A stretch of DNA of 64,000 nt from Bdellovibrio sp047344985 (lineage in GTDB: Bacteria; Bdellovibrionota; Bdellovibrionia; Bdellovibrionales; Bdellovibrionaceae), in NCBI RefSeq assembly GCF_047344985.1, contig NZ_CP178861.1, positions 2,232,001 through 2,296,000 of the forward strand. Reading direction: 5' to 3'. The notes under the pieces are model-generated. The model searched no databases. It had not been told where the DNA came from and was given only the letters and a program-made list of their open reading frames with translations. How positions within the stretch are numbered: position 1 is the stretch's first letter; each line of letters opens with the position of its first letter. Shown here piece after piece: positions 1 through 8,996 of this stretch. Position numbers and translations under genes: made by a program.

Positions 1-346
1 CTACGACCACTTTGCTTTCACAAATTTTTGCAAGTTCGGAGGGAAGCTGCGAGCGGTCATCAACAGTGCAATCCAACTCTAGCACTTGGATGTTTTTTAA
101 TTTCATCGCCGCTTTCATTTTATCGAAAAGATCGCGCACGTCTTTATTGAAAAAACTTTCTTTGGCTTGAGTCAGGATGTTTAGAAAAACCAACTCGTAG
201 TGCTGAAAGTCGTGAGCTGTGAAAGGACCTTCTGCTGAAAAAAAACGTGTCTTAACCTCGTCACCTGTGCGACCAGCTTCCGCTGGAGACAGCATGACAT
301 TTTGAAGTCCAAGAACGTCCTGCAGATATTGAATATAGTCTTTCAT
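1..346 (-). CDS. Unrecognised protein, N-terminal part (cut by window edge)
   Basis: An open frame runs from an ATG at 344-346 leftward off the window, giving the first 115 residues. The product begins MKDYIQYLQDVLG, has no signal peptide or membrane segment, and looks soluble and mixed helical/charged. I do not recognise the family. The codon pattern is uninterrupted. The ribosome binding site is weak (GGGGCT just upstream). The C-terminus and any operon partners lie outside the window. Confidence 0.75.
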   Translation of the reverse strand, partial: MKDYIQYLQDVLGLQNVMLSPAEAGRTGDEVKTRFFSAEGPFTAHDFQHYELVFLNILTQAKESFFNKDVRDLFDKMKAAMKLKNIQVLELDCTVDDRSQLPSELAKICESKVVV

Positions 347-455
347 TTTCAGCCCCAATTGAGCGCATTTTACTCTAGACTAAAGGCGGTAGACTAATAA
401 AACCGGAGGCTAATGCGGCGCTCAAGAGATGTGAGGTTACATATATGGGTTTTGG

Positions 456-506
456 TGCTGCTTCAGCTTCGGGCCGTTGGCCCTGCGCTCTGCCGGCATC
501 CGCCGA
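456..506 (+). repeat. Three-hairpin palindromic element, copy 1 (intergenic)
   Basis: Three adjacent short hairpins: GCTG-CTT-CAGC (457-467), GGGCC-GTT-GGCCC (471-483) and CGGC-ATCC-GCCG (494-505). The same layout recurs at 1351, 9659 and 14975 with compensating base changes. This copy lies between two genes, upstream of the Cys-rich small protein. It is more GC-rich than its surroundings. Confidence 0.75.
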
Positions 507-559
507 GGTCTCAAGTTGAGACAAAACTTGCCGATAAGATCTCAAGACATGGAGGTCGC

Positions 560-766
560 ATGGAAGTTTTCAGATTCAACATAATTCCCACTGAAGAATT
601 TAATAAAAGAGAAGATTTCCGCAAAGCTGTTAATAACTGCGAAATTTGTGGGGCGGCTCTTGAGTTTAGCTATAAGCAGGAAAATGCTTTTGCAGTTCTT
701 CAGGAAGAAGCAAAGTGTTCATGCTGTGATTCTGAAAAAGAGCCGACTCGTCACCGCGTGCATTAA
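560..766 (+). CDS. Small Cys-rich (zinc-ribbon-like) protein
   Basis: A 68-residue protein beginning MEVFRFNIIP. GGAGGT at 551-556 precedes the ATG at 560 and decides this start. The frame is open further upstream, but that stretch runs through the palindromic repeat and does not look coding. Cysteines are arranged as CxxC (CEIC) followed by a CSCC cluster, which suggests a small metal-binding ribbon; this is inference. No membrane segment. The stop codon overlaps the stop of the convergent MFS gene through a shared TTAA. Confidence 0.6.
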   Translation: MEVFRFNIIPTEEFNKREDFRKAVNNCEICGAALEFSYKQENAFAVLQEEAKCSCCDSEKEPTRHRVH

Positions 767-1983
767 AAGGCGGCACGCAGGCCTTTCGCAAAACCGATCA
801 GCATTAAAAGAATTCCGGCAATAAGAAGAGCCATCGATGAGTGGCTCAATTTTGCAATCGCTCCCCACGTGACAGAACCTAATGCCATTCCTGCATAGAA
901 TACTGCCAGGAAAACTCCAAGCATCGTGGCTTTTAAATGAGATTTTCCTGTGATCTGTCTTGAACTCATGTTCATAAGTGTGGCTAACACCAGCCACCCC
1001 GTCCCACCCAAGAACATCGCTGCACATAAAAACCAGTAACTAGGTGCAAAACCCAAAATCAAAACTCCCAGTGCATAGATGATATAAGAGCCCGCTAAAG
1101 ATTTGTGAGTGCGGTGCGGAAGCATGATTTTATCCGATAAAATTGCACTGAGGCACGCGCCTAAGCCAAAGAAACCTAAGAGTGACCCGTATTGCAGGGA
1201 GCTGAGTCCCATCTCGACGCGACCTCTTGTTGGATATAGGGCCCAGAGTGAAGAAGCACAAAACGTGACAAGAAAAATTTCGATCCAGAGTTTTAAATTG
1301 TGCAGAGAAAAAAGTGGAATCCAATCTTCGGGTTGGAGTTTTATTTTCGATGCTGCTTCAGCTCCGGACCGCTGATCCTGCGCTCTGCGGGCGTCCGCCC
1401 CGGATACCGGCCAGCGATAGAAAAAAATGATGAGACCTAAAAAGGAAATACTATTCACAAGAAAGGCACTACCGGGACCGAAACCGCTTAAGAGACCTCC
1501 ACCGATTGTGGGTCCTAAGACGCGTGTGATGTTGATACCCATGTAGTAAACAAGCACAGCTTGCGCTTGCAAATGCGAAGGAACTAAATCAGTAAGTACC
1601 GACTGAAATGCTGGATTTGTTAAGGCGAGTCCAATACCCATCACAACAGACAATCCTAAGAGGCTGAGCTCTGTGACTTTTTCTTGCCAAACTAAATACG
1701 CTAAAAGACCTGCGGCAAAAAACATAAGACCTTGAGCGAAAAGCAAAATATTTCTGCGATGACCAAGGTCCGCGACGTATCCTGCTGGAATACTTAAAAA
1801 TAAAATCGGCAAGCTGCCTGAAAAAGAAAGAAGAGAAATCACAAGAGGTGATGTATTTAAATGTGTCATCACCCATCCGGCAGCCACATCTTGAATCCAG
1901 GTTCCTAAATTTGACAAAAAGGCACAGATCCAGAAAGACCTATACATGGAAAATTTCATCGGAGACCAAACAGATTCGTTCAT
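763..1983 (-). CDS. MFS transporter, EntS/transmembrane-effector type
   Basis: A 406-residue inner-membrane protein with about 12 hydrophobic segments. The start MNESVWSPMKFSMYRSFW matches the usual opening of the MFS_3/EntS-like exporter family, and NLGTWIQDVAAGWVMT follows at once. The frame extends to 2118, but that part overlaps the promoter and start of the divergent gene at 2060, so the ATG at 1981-1983 is preferred. Its ribosome binding site is weak. The substrate cannot be read from sequence. The cytoplasmic loop between the two six-helix halves (about residues 195-211) is encoded by a palindromic repeat copy inserted in frame. The frame stays open across it, so the gene is probably functional. 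Confidence 0.85.
   Translation of the reverse strand: MNESVWSPMKFSMYRSFWICAFLSNLGTWIQDVAAGWVMTHLNTSPLVISLLSFSGSLPILFLSIPAGYVADLGHRRNILLFAQGLMFFAAGLLAYLVWQEKVTELSLLGLSVVMGIGLALTNPAFQSVLTDLVPSHLQAQAVLVYYMGINITRVLGPTIGGGLLSGFGPGSAFLVNSISFLGLIIFFYRWPVSGADARRAQDQRSGAEAASKIKLQPEDWIPLFSLHNLKLWIEIFLVTFCASSLWALYPTRGRVEMGLSSLQYGSLLGFFGLGACLSAILSDKIMLPHRTHKSLAGSYIIYALGVLILGFAPSYWFLCAAMFLGGTGWLVLATLMNMSSRQITGKSHLKATMLGVFLAVFYAGMALGSVTWGAIAKLSHSSMALLIAGILLMLIGFAKGLRAAF
1351..1401 (+). repeat. Three-hairpin palindromic element, copy 2 (inside MFS gene)
   Basis: Hairpins at 1352-1362 (GCTG-CTT-CAGC), 1366-1378 (GGACC-GCT-GATCC, one wobble) and 1389-1400 (GGGC-GTCC-GCCC). Spacing from first to last hairpin is 49 nt, as in copies 1 and 3. 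It lies in the central loop region of the MFS transporter and is read antisense to the repeat orientation, giving an Ala/Arg/Gln-rich peptide (GADARRAQ). Confidence 0.75.
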
Positions 1984-2059
1984 GACATCTGAATCATACA
2001 ACGGAAAAACTTTGCGGGCGACCTTTGTTTCAGAAAAAATAAAAGTATCAGGAGGCCCT

Positions 2060-2464
2060 ATGAAACTCTTAATGAGTATTTTACTCGGGTTTTTTCTTTC
2101 TCTTCCGTGCTTCGCCAAATCAGATGCGGTAGAAATTTCGGTCAGCCCTTCCTCTCTTTCCTCACAATCAGGCCGCTACTATTATTATAACTTCGGAAAC
2201 GTACGCCTGAATTTCAGCGAGTGGGCCGACATCACTCTGCGCAATACGGGGGTGGAGCCTTTAAATATTCGTGGCGTCTTCATTATGGGTTCTGGTTATT
2301 GGGCATGGAGCAACTGCCCGAACTTTTTAGTTCCCGGACAAACCTGTCTAACCCGAGTGGAGTTCCGTCCTTGGTACGAAGGCTACTTCACTGGCCGCCT
2401 TCGCTTTGCTTTTTGGGATGACAGTATCTATGTCGACCTGTACGGCTGGGGTGTGCGTTGGTAA
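2060..2464 (+). CDS. Small exported beta-rich protein
   Basis: A 134-residue protein with a clear signal peptide (MKLLMSILLGFFLSLPCFA). AGGAGG at 2050-2055 sets the ATG at 2060. The mature part has ADITLRNTGVEPLNI and a later CPNFLVPGQTC stretch. This resembles the immunoglobulin-like ASH/choice-of-anchor folds in which a segment about averages and cysteine-bounded loops is common; the family assignment is inference. It probably acts in the periplasm or at the surface. Transcribed divergently from the MFS gene with a 76-bp gap that must hold both promoters. Confidence 0.7.
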   Translation: MKLLMSILLGFFLSLPCFAKSDAVEISVSPSSLSSQSGRYYYYNFGNVRLNFSEWADITLRNTGVEPLNIRGVFIMGSGYWAWSNCPNFLVPGQTCLTRVEFRPWYEGYFTGRLRFAFWDDSIYVDLYGWGVRW

Positions 2465-2479
2465 AATTTCTTCGAGAAC

Positions 2480-2905
2480 TTACGGTTGGGACACTCGAAC
2501 ACCATCTTCAATAGTATTCCCATTCATAGTTCCAGCCTTTGCTTGAATCACAATAAAAACAAGTTCATCTGCCTTGGAACTTCTCCAAGTTCGTACGCCA
2601 TCAGGTGAAACTCGAACTGCGGAACCTTCCTGAACATCGAACCACTCTCCATCCACGCAAAATTCGCCTTTTCCCTTGAGGAACAGATACAGCTCCTCAT
2701 TTTCGCGGTGTTTGTGACTAAAAGGCATTGCACCACCAGGTGGCAATTTATTGATCGACACCTCCATACTAGAGAGATCCAAGATCTCTTTTAAAAAATT
2801 CTTTCCAGGGACTTTTGTTCCTAGCTTTGGGTGTTCAAAAAAATACTGATCAATATTTGCGAAAGGTCCAAAATCAGTAAAAGCGAAGTTGTTTCCAGAT
2901 TTCAT
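2480..2905 (-). CDS. Cupin-domain protein
   Basis: A 141-residue single-domain cupin. The metal-site motif HKHRENEE (His64, His66, Glu70/71) is followed by LYLFLKGKGEF and a second half ending in VSPDGVRTWR, the usual two cupin motifs. The second motif has no clear His at the usual place, so the metal site may be partial. The ATG at 2903-2905 is chosen because AAGAAGGA sits directly upstream; an upstream TTG would bury that site. Divergent from the HxlR regulator, with an operator palindrome between them, so it is probably the regulator's main target. The ligand is unknown. Confidence 0.8.
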   Translation of the reverse strand: MKSGNNFAFTDFGPFANIDQYFFEHPKLGTKVPGKNFLKEILDLSSMEVSINKLPPGGAMPFSHKHRENEELYLFLKGKGEFCVDGEWFDVQEGSAVRVSPDGVRTWRSSKADELVFIVIQAKAGTMNGNTIEDGVRVSQP

Positions 2906-2960
2906 AAAAGCTTCCTTCTTCAAAACGATTTGACTTTTTAAAGTGCGGTGATATTTTCAT

Positions 2961-2985
2961 AGTGACTTGTAATTTGCAAGTCACT
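2961..2985. promoter_or_regulatory. HxlR-type operator palindrome
   Basis: A perfect 9-bp inverted repeat, AGTGACTTG at 2961-2969 and CAAGTCACT at 2977-2985, with a 7-nt spacer. It lies in the divergent promoter between the cupin and HxlR genes, 12 nt upstream of the regulator start. HxlR-family winged-helix dimers bind palindromes of this size next to their own genes, so autoregulation and control of the cupin are likely. Confidence 0.7.
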
Positions 2986-2997
2986 CGTGGAGATCCA

Positions 2998-3354
2998 ATG
3001 CGCTCTGTTAATTTAAAGAGATCTATTTGTCCTATTACAAACCTGCTCGATATTGTCGGAGACAAATGGACCCTTATCGTCATAAGAGATCTATTTTTAG
3101 GAAAACGGCGGTATGCGGAATTTATAAATTCGAAAGAGAAAATTCCCACGAATATTCTTGCGGATCGACTGACCCGGATCGAGGAATTCGATCTGGTAAC
3201 GAAAATTCCTTATCAAACGAATCCCTTAAGGTTCGAATACTCTCTGACAGAAAAAGGAAAGGCACTGGAACCCGTCCTTAATGAAATGGCGAAATGGGGG
3301 CTACGCCACGTAAAAGGCACCAAGCTCTTTCCCAAAGTTTTACCTGAGACATAA
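2998..3354 (+). CDS. HxlR-family transcriptional regulator
   Basis: A 118-residue winged-helix protein. RSICPITNLLDIVGDKWTLIVIRDLF is the typical family opening, followed by IPTNILADRLTRIEE in the recognition region and YSLTEKGKALEPVLNEMAKWG at the C-terminus. Cys11 is the N-terminal cysteine that many redox- or aldehyde-sensing members use; whether it senses anything here is inference. The ATG at 2998 is preferred over the upstream start, which lies inside the operator. Convergent with murJ, ending 3 bp before it. Confidence 0.9.
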   Translation: MRSVNLKRSICPITNLLDIVGDKWTLIVIRDLFLGKRRYAEFINSKEKIPTNILADRLTRIEEFDLVTKIPYQTNPLRFEYSLTEKGKALEPVLNEMAKWGLRHVKGTKLFPKVLPET

Positions 3355-3357
3355 TAG

Positions 3358-4920
3358 CTATTTAATTCGGCGGAGAATTTTTTGCAGAAGACTGTGAGCC
3401 TGTTCGATTTTCGCTGCATAGCCTAGAGTGAAATAGAGAACTCCATAGATGGAAAGCCCTACGATCGCGCGCCAAATAATGTGGATACTTTTTTCCATTC
3501 CGTAGTGAACGACTGCTGCACCTGCTCCAGCGCTGAGAAGTGCGATGACCCATACTTTGACTTGGTATTTGAAGCTTAAACCTGTTTTTCCGATTTTTTT
3601 ATTTAGGGCTTTTCTCAAGAAGTAGAATTCGATCCACCCGGCAAGTCCTGCGGAAGCCGTTAGTCCCGGCGTTCCCCATTGGGAATCAAAACCCAAAGCT
3701 TTCGGTAGATAGAAGGCAAAAAGAACTCCCAACAATGTTGTGAAGATTACCCGCACAATCGCAAACTGCAATGGAGTTCTTGTGTCTTTCAGCGAGTAGA
3801 ATGTGGAAGAATATAGACGCCCCAATGTCGACGCCAGTAAGCCTACTGTGGAACCCGCTAAGACCATCCACACATAGCGTGTGTTTTCTTCTTGGAACTC
3901 CCCTGTTTGAAAAACCGCGCCGACGATTAAATTTCCTAAAAGCAAAAATCCCACAACCGATGGAATGATAAAGAAAGCAATTTGTTCTAAGCCGCGGTTA
4001 AGTCTTCCTTGCAGGTATTCTTTGATTTCGTGCTCAGAACCTGTCGCTTGCGACATCGCCGGAAGTTCCGCAACAGAGACGCTCATCCCAAAAAGACTTA
4101 CTGGCAGCAAATAAAGAGTCTGCGCATAAGCCAATGCTGAAACCGCGCCCGTTGGCAAAAGGCTCGCCAGCATATTGTCGATATAAGCGCTGATTTGCAC
4201 AACTCCGCGAGAAATCACCACAGGAACAAAGTTTTTAACCACGGTTCTTACATGACTGATTTGTGTATTTAAAGAGGGGTAAATCTTTTTACCCAAGCGA
4301 AGTGCCGAAGGAAGCTGTATCGCAAATTGCAAAAAGCTTCCCGCAACCAAGCCCCACGACACTGTTGTGGCTAATTCAAACTGTCCTTGCTTAGAACCCC
4401 AGATTGCCAGAGTTGCGATAATAGTGACATTCCAAATAACGGGAGCGACATAAGAAAGAAAAAACTTGCGATGAGAATTTAAAACTCCCAAACACCAAGC
4501 CGACATAACAAGAAAGCCCGTCCCGGGAAAAAGAATCTGCACGATCTTGATCGTCAACTCTCGTTTTTCCCCTTGGAACCCTGGAGCAATCAAATCAATC
4601 AAAAAGGGAGTTGCAAAAACACCGACTAAAACCAAAAGTGATGTCATTACGAAAAGCAAGCTTCCGATGACGGAAGCCACCTTTGCAGCTTCTTCGTCAT
4701 GTTTTTTTGCTAAGAGCTGCGCATAGACGGGAATAAAACTCGCAGAAAGAACGCCTTCTCCGAAAAGGTTCTGCAAGAAGTTGGGAATCTTAAGAGCCGC
4801 CTTAAAAGCATCCCCGGCGTCGGAGTTTCCAAAGAAGTGAGCGAAAACACGTTCACGGACAAGACCCGCAATACGACTTAAGAAAATTCCCAAACCCACT
4901 AAAAGGGCATGACTCTTCAC
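3358..4920 (-). CDS. murJ: Lipid II flippase MurJ
   Basis: A 520-residue MviN/MurJ-family polytopic membrane protein, expected to move lipid II across the inner membrane for peptidoglycan synthesis. The N-terminal signature RIAGLVRERVFAHFFG and KIPNFLQNLFGEGVLSASFIPVYA are strongly conserved in the family. About 14 hydrophobic segments follow. The start is GTG at 4918-4920, overlapping the uvrC stop as GTGA, so the two are probably translationally coupled. Length is normal for the family. It is the last gene of the uvrB-uvrC-murJ block. Confidence 0.95.
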   Translation of the reverse strand: MKSHALLVGLGIFLSRIAGLVRERVFAHFFGNSDAGDAFKAALKIPNFLQNLFGEGVLSASFIPVYAQLLAKKHDEEAAKVASVIGSLLFVMTSLLVLVGVFATPFLIDLIAPGFQGEKRELTIKIVQILFPGTGFLVMSAWCLGVLNSHRKFFLSYVAPVIWNVTIIATLAIWGSKQGQFELATTVSWGLVAGSFLQFAIQLPSALRLGKKIYPSLNTQISHVRTVVKNFVPVVISRGVVQISAYIDNMLASLLPTGAVSALAYAQTLYLLPVSLFGMSVSVAELPAMSQATGSEHEIKEYLQGRLNRGLEQIAFFIIPSVVGFLLLGNLIVGAVFQTGEFQEENTRYVWMVLAGSTVGLLASTLGRLYSSTFYSLKDTRTPLQFAIVRVIFTTLLGVLFAFYLPKALGFDSQWGTPGLTASAGLAGWIEFYFLRKALNKKIGKTGLSFKYQVKVWVIALLSAGAGAAVVHYGMEKSIHIIWRAIVGLSIYGVLYFTLGYAAKIEQAHSLLQKILRRIK

Positions 4921-6809
4921 TCTTCAACCTCAGCTTCTTCTTCATCCGGTTCATTTAATTGAAGCAGAATACGCTCTGCCAGCACCCGATTAAAGCCTTT
5001 AAGTTGCGCAATCTCTTCAGGTACCGCCGTCTTGATTTCATCAATAGAGTTGAAATGAGTCAAAAGAACTTTCTTTCTTTTTTCACCTAAACCCACCACG
5101 TAATCAAGTTCACTCTCTAAAGAAGTCCCTTCACGCAGCTTACGATGATAAGTGATGGCGAATCGATGGGCCTCGTCGCGGATGCCGGTCAGGATGTGCA
5201 AAGCTTCCGCATTGTGCTTAAAGGTCACAGGATTAGCCCGGCCTGGAAGGAAGAATCTTTCTTCCGTAGACTCAACTTCCTGCTTTTGGAAGTCACTTTC
5301 GGTGCGCGCCTTCGCCAGACCCACAACCGGGATATCGTTTCGTCCAATTTCAGTTAGAATTTTAATGGCCTGAGCCAACTGCCCCTTACCACCATCGATC
5401 ACAATCAATTGTGGATCATCATATTCCGTATGCTTAAAGCGGCGACTTAAAACTTCATACATGGAAGCAAAGTCATCAATGCCCTTCACCGTTCTAATTT
5501 TATAACGACGATAGTGCTCTTTCGCTGGAACACCTTCTTCAAAGACAACCTGAGACGCCACGGTCTCTGCTCCTTGGAAGGTCGAAATATCGTAACACTC
5601 GATACGACGAGGAAGTTCTGGTAAATGTAGTTTCTCTTTGATCTCATCCAAACCACGAAGTTTTTCTTCGGATTTAGAAACGTATTTCAAGAAATGAGAT
5701 TTAGAGTTTTCATTCGCCATTTCCACTAAATTACGCCCGCGCTCATCCGTTGCGAAACGCACGACAGATTTATTACCCGAACGCTCTTTGAGAACTTCGG
5801 CCATCAATTTTGTTAAATCGCTGCCAATATCAAGCGGCAACAACACCTCATCAGGAATAAAGTTGTCTTCGTAATACTGATTGAGGAAGTCTACCAACCA
5901 TTCACGTGGATCTTCGCCCGCATCATTAGGATCAAAGTGAGGTAAGAAATGCGATCTTGTACCGATCACGCGACCGGCACGAACGTGGACTGTTTCCACA
6001 AGACATCCTCGCTCATCACCATAAAAACCAACGGCGTCTTGGTCTTTTTCCGAGGTGTCGTTAATCACCGCTTGTTTTTCCAAGATGGCTTTAATCGCCT
6101 GAACAGAGTCACGCAAACGAGCGGCGACTTCGAATTTTTCTTCTTCCGCCGCTGTCATCATTTTTTCTGTGATACTTTTGATGACCTTCTTGTTTTGGCC
6201 TTTTAAGAAAAGTTTCGCGCCTTCAACTTCTTCTCGATAGTCTTCTTTGGAAATATACTCCACACACGGAGCCGTACAGCGACCGATTTGATAAGTCATA
6301 CAAGGACGAGTGCGTGTCTTAAACATAGCATCGCCACAGTCGCGGATTTTAAAAGTGCGGTTCAGAAATCGAATTGTCGCTTGAACGGCAAAGCCTGAAG
6401 TGTACGGACCGAAATACAAAGAACCGTCTTTTTTCACCTTACGCGCCAAATACAGACGCGGATACTCATCACTCCATGAAAAACGAATGTAAGGATAAGC
6501 TTTATCATCACGCAGACGAATATTGTATTTGGGTCGATGTTTCTTAATGAGCGAAGCTTCAAGCAGGAACGCTTCCACTTCGGTTTTTGTCAGAATGTAT
6601 TCAACTTCACAGATATTCGAAACGAGCAATCGCGTTTTTGGAGAGTGATCCTTGTTATCTGTGAAATAACTTCGAACGCGATTGCGCAGATTTTTCGCTT
6701 TTCCGATATAGATAATTTTATCGGAAATGTTTTTCATAAGGTAAACCCCACTCTGCGTGGGGAACTCTTTAACCTTATCCCGGCATTCGTCGAATTTACT
6801 TGAGGCCAT
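4917..6809 (-). CDS. uvrC: Excinuclease ABC subunit C
   Basis: A 630-residue protein that makes both incisions in UvrABC nucleotide excision repair. Order of domains: GIY-YIG nuclease at the N-terminus (GVYLM at 21-25 and YIGKAKNLRNR at about 34-44), a Cys-rich segment (CGDAMFKTRTRPCMTYQIGRC region), a UVR motif near residues 205-240, the RNase H-like domain (ECYDIS, VIDGGKGQL) and C-terminal helix-hairpin-helix (VVGLGEKRKKVLL). The ATG at 6807-6809 overlaps the end of uvrB by 14 bp and has GGAGG upstream, so it is preferred over an earlier in-frame start. Confidence 0.96.
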   Translation of the reverse strand: MASSKFDECRDKVKEFPTQSGVYLMKNISDKIIYIGKAKNLRNRVRSYFTDNKDHSPKTRLLVSNICEVEYILTKTEVEAFLLEASLIKKHRPKYNIRLRDDKAYPYIRFSWSDEYPRLYLARKVKKDGSLYFGPYTSGFAVQATIRFLNRTFKIRDCGDAMFKTRTRPCMTYQIGRCTAPCVEYISKEDYREEVEGAKLFLKGQNKKVIKSITEKMMTAAEEEKFEVAARLRDSVQAIKAILEKQAVINDTSEKDQDAVGFYGDERGCLVETVHVRAGRVIGTRSHFLPHFDPNDAGEDPREWLVDFLNQYYEDNFIPDEVLLPLDIGSDLTKLMAEVLKERSGNKSVVRFATDERGRNLVEMANENSKSHFLKYVSKSEEKLRGLDEIKEKLHLPELPRRIECYDISTFQGAETVASQVVFEEGVPAKEHYRRYKIRTVKGIDDFASMYEVLSRRFKHTEYDDPQLIVIDGGKGQLAQAIKILTEIGRNDIPVVGLAKARTESDFQKQEVESTEERFFLPGRANPVTFKHNAEALHILTGIRDEAHRFAITYHRKLREGTSLESELDYVVGLGEKRKKVLLTHFNSIDEIKTAVPEEIAQLKGFNRVLAERILLQLNEPDEEEAEVEE

Positions 6810-8874
6810 CCTTAACAACCTCCGCACTGTCCGATTCGACTTCACCGCTTCTTAAATTCAACTCCGTAATTTGCAGACGCTTGATTTCATCGCGGATTTT
6901 CGCCGCCTCTTCAAACTCAAGGTTCGCCGAGTACTCTTTCATTTTCGCACGCAGCTTTTCGATCTCTTGTTGGATCTTTTCAGGATGATGCGCAAATTTA
7001 TTTTTCATCGCACCGGCTTTAGCTTCACCTGTAAGAACCGTATTCGCCAAAGTCCCGTCAAAGACCTCGCCAAGACCTTCTTTGATTCTTTTACGGATCG
7101 ACTGCGGAGTAATACCATGAGCTTGGTTGTACTCCTGCTGAATACGACGACGACGGTCCGTTTCCCCGATCGCCTTCTGCATGCTTTCAGTGACGGTGTC
7201 ACCATAAAGAATCACACGACCATTGATGTTTCTCGCCGCACGGCCAATTGTTTGAATCAAAGATCTTTCCGAACGCAAGAAGCCTTCTTTATCCGCATCA
7301 GTGATGCCGACAAGACTGACTTCTGGAATATCCAAACCCTCACGCAAAAGATTGATCCCCACAAGAACATCAAAGACACCCAAGCGCAGATCACGCAGGA
7401 TTTCTGTTCTCTCCACTGTTTGAATATCACTGTGCAGATACTTTACTTTGATTCCCAGACTTTCATAATACTCGGTCAAATCTTCCGCTGAACGTTTTGT
7501 CAAAGTCGTGATAAGCACACGCTCTTTGTTTTTAATACGTTCACGGATCTCTTTCAGAAGATCGTCGACCTGATGTTTCACCGGACGAACTTCAACGATA
7601 GGATCAATCAAACCCGTCGGACGAATGATTTGTTCAACGATGATCCCTTCGGACTTTTGCAATTCATAAGTTCCAGGAGTCGCCGAAACATAGACGACCT
7701 TATCCATCATGCTTTCAAATTCTTGAAAGTTCAGAGGTCTGTTGTCCAAAGCCGAAGGCAAACGAAAACCGTGTTCCACCAAAGTGGATTTACGAGCGCG
7801 GTCTCCACGATACATCCCCCCAATCTGCGGGACGGTGACGTGAGACTCATCAATGAACGTAACAAACTCTTTAGGGAAGTATTCAAGCAATGTTGGAGGC
7901 GGCTCCCCCGCTCCACGTCCCGTCATATGACGAGAGTAGTTCTCAATCCCCTGACAGAAACCCATTTGCTCCATCATCTCGATGTCATAATAAGTTCTTT
8001 GTTCCAGACGTTGAGCTTCCAAGAATTTCATTTCTTGATTCAAGACAACCAAACGCTCACGCAATTCTTCTTGAATTGTTTTAATCGCGCGCTTTAAGTT
8101 ATCATCACTAGTGACGTGGTGACTTCCCGGGTAAATACCGATCTGATCGATCTCTTCCAGCACTTGGCCTGTCAAAGGATCAATCCACGAAAGTCTTTCG
8201 ATAAAATCACCAAAGAACTCGACACGAATCGCACGCTCTTCTTCGTACGGAGGAAAGATCTCAACATTATCCCCGCGCACACGCACGGTGCCGCGAGAGA
8301 AGTCGACGTTGTTTCTTTGGTACTGAATACGAATAAGTTCTCTCAGCAAATGATCGCGCTTCATTTCTGTATTAGAAACGATTTGAATCATCATGCCTTC
8401 ATACGCTTCGGGAGAACCCAAGCCGTAGATACAAGAAACCGAACTCACGATGATCACGTCACGACGATCAAACAAAGAACGCGTCGCCGAGTGGCGCATA
8501 CGATCGATCTGCTCATTGATCGCAGAATCTTTTTCAATGTAAGTATCTGTCGAAGGAATATAAGCTTCCGGCTGATAGTAATCGTAGTAACTGACAAAGT
8601 ACTCAACCGCATTGTGAGGGAAAAGCTCTTTGAACTCCGCATACAACTGCGCTGCCAAAGTTTTATTCGGAGCCAGCACCAACGCCGGCTGATTTAACTT
8701 TGCAATCGTGTGTGCCATCGAAAAAGTTTTTCCCGATCCCGTCACACCTAACAATGTCTGATGCTTCAAACCCGCATCAAAGTTTTCCAGCATCTGCTGA
8801 ATTGCGCGCGGCTGATCCCCAGAAGGTTTAAACTCCGACACCAATTGAAAGTTCTTTTTATAAGTAGAGCCCAT
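6796..8874 (-). CDS. uvrB: Excinuclease ABC subunit B
   Basis: A 692-residue DNA helicase-like subunit that verifies damage after UvrA delivery and then recruits UvrC. Walker A is GVTGSGKT at residues 43-50. The damage-probing beta-hairpin motif SYYDYYQPEAYIP is at 95-107. A DESH box, SATPGTYE, and the helicase motif TIGRAARN follow, and a UVR motif for UvrC contact lies near the C-terminus (KMKEYSANLEFEEAAKIRDEI). First gene of the block; divergent from the penicillin-acylase gene. Confidence 0.97.
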   Translation of the reverse strand: MGSTYKKNFQLVSEFKPSGDQPRAIQQMLENFDAGLKHQTLLGVTGSGKTFSMAHTIAKLNQPALVLAPNKTLAAQLYAEFKELFPHNAVEYFVSYYDYYQPEAYIPSTDTYIEKDSAINEQIDRMRHSATRSLFDRRDVIIVSSVSCIYGLGSPEAYEGMMIQIVSNTEMKRDHLLRELIRIQYQRNNVDFSRGTVRVRGDNVEIFPPYEEERAIRVEFFGDFIERLSWIDPLTGQVLEEIDQIGIYPGSHHVTSDDNLKRAIKTIQEELRERLVVLNQEMKFLEAQRLEQRTYYDIEMMEQMGFCQGIENYSRHMTGRGAGEPPPTLLEYFPKEFVTFIDESHVTVPQIGGMYRGDRARKSTLVEHGFRLPSALDNRPLNFQEFESMMDKVVYVSATPGTYELQKSEGIIVEQIIRPTGLIDPIVEVRPVKHQVDDLLKEIRERIKNKERVLITTLTKRSAEDLTEYYESLGIKVKYLHSDIQTVERTEILRDLRLGVFDVLVGINLLREGLDIPEVSLVGITDADKEGFLRSERSLIQTIGRAARNINGRVILYGDTVTESMQKAIGETDRRRRIQQEYNQAHGITPQSIRKRIKEGLGEVFDGTLANTVLTGEAKAGAMKNKFAHHPEKIQQEIEKLRAKMKEYSANLEFEEAAKIRDEIKRLQITELNLRSGEVESDSAEVVKDGLK

Positions 8875-8996
8875 CCCTCTAAGCCTACCATAATTTCAAA
8901 AGGTGCCTGCTTCTTTTTTCTGGCTACAACGCATTAACTTATGAGTGTAACTTAGATATGATGCCGTGTAGCTAGAAACCGTAGTAGACTTTGGGC

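Noticed and set aside
413..559. In-frame N-terminal extension of the small Cys-rich protein
   Set aside because: It runs through the palindromic repeat, has no ribosome site, and a good one precedes the ATG at 560.
2962..2997. Earlier ATG for the HxlR gene
   Set aside because: It lies inside the operator palindrome; the start at 2998 gives the family's normal length.
6871..7491. 206-residue rightward frame inside uvrB
   Set aside because: Antisense shadow of a highly conserved gene; no ribosome site or recognisable motif.
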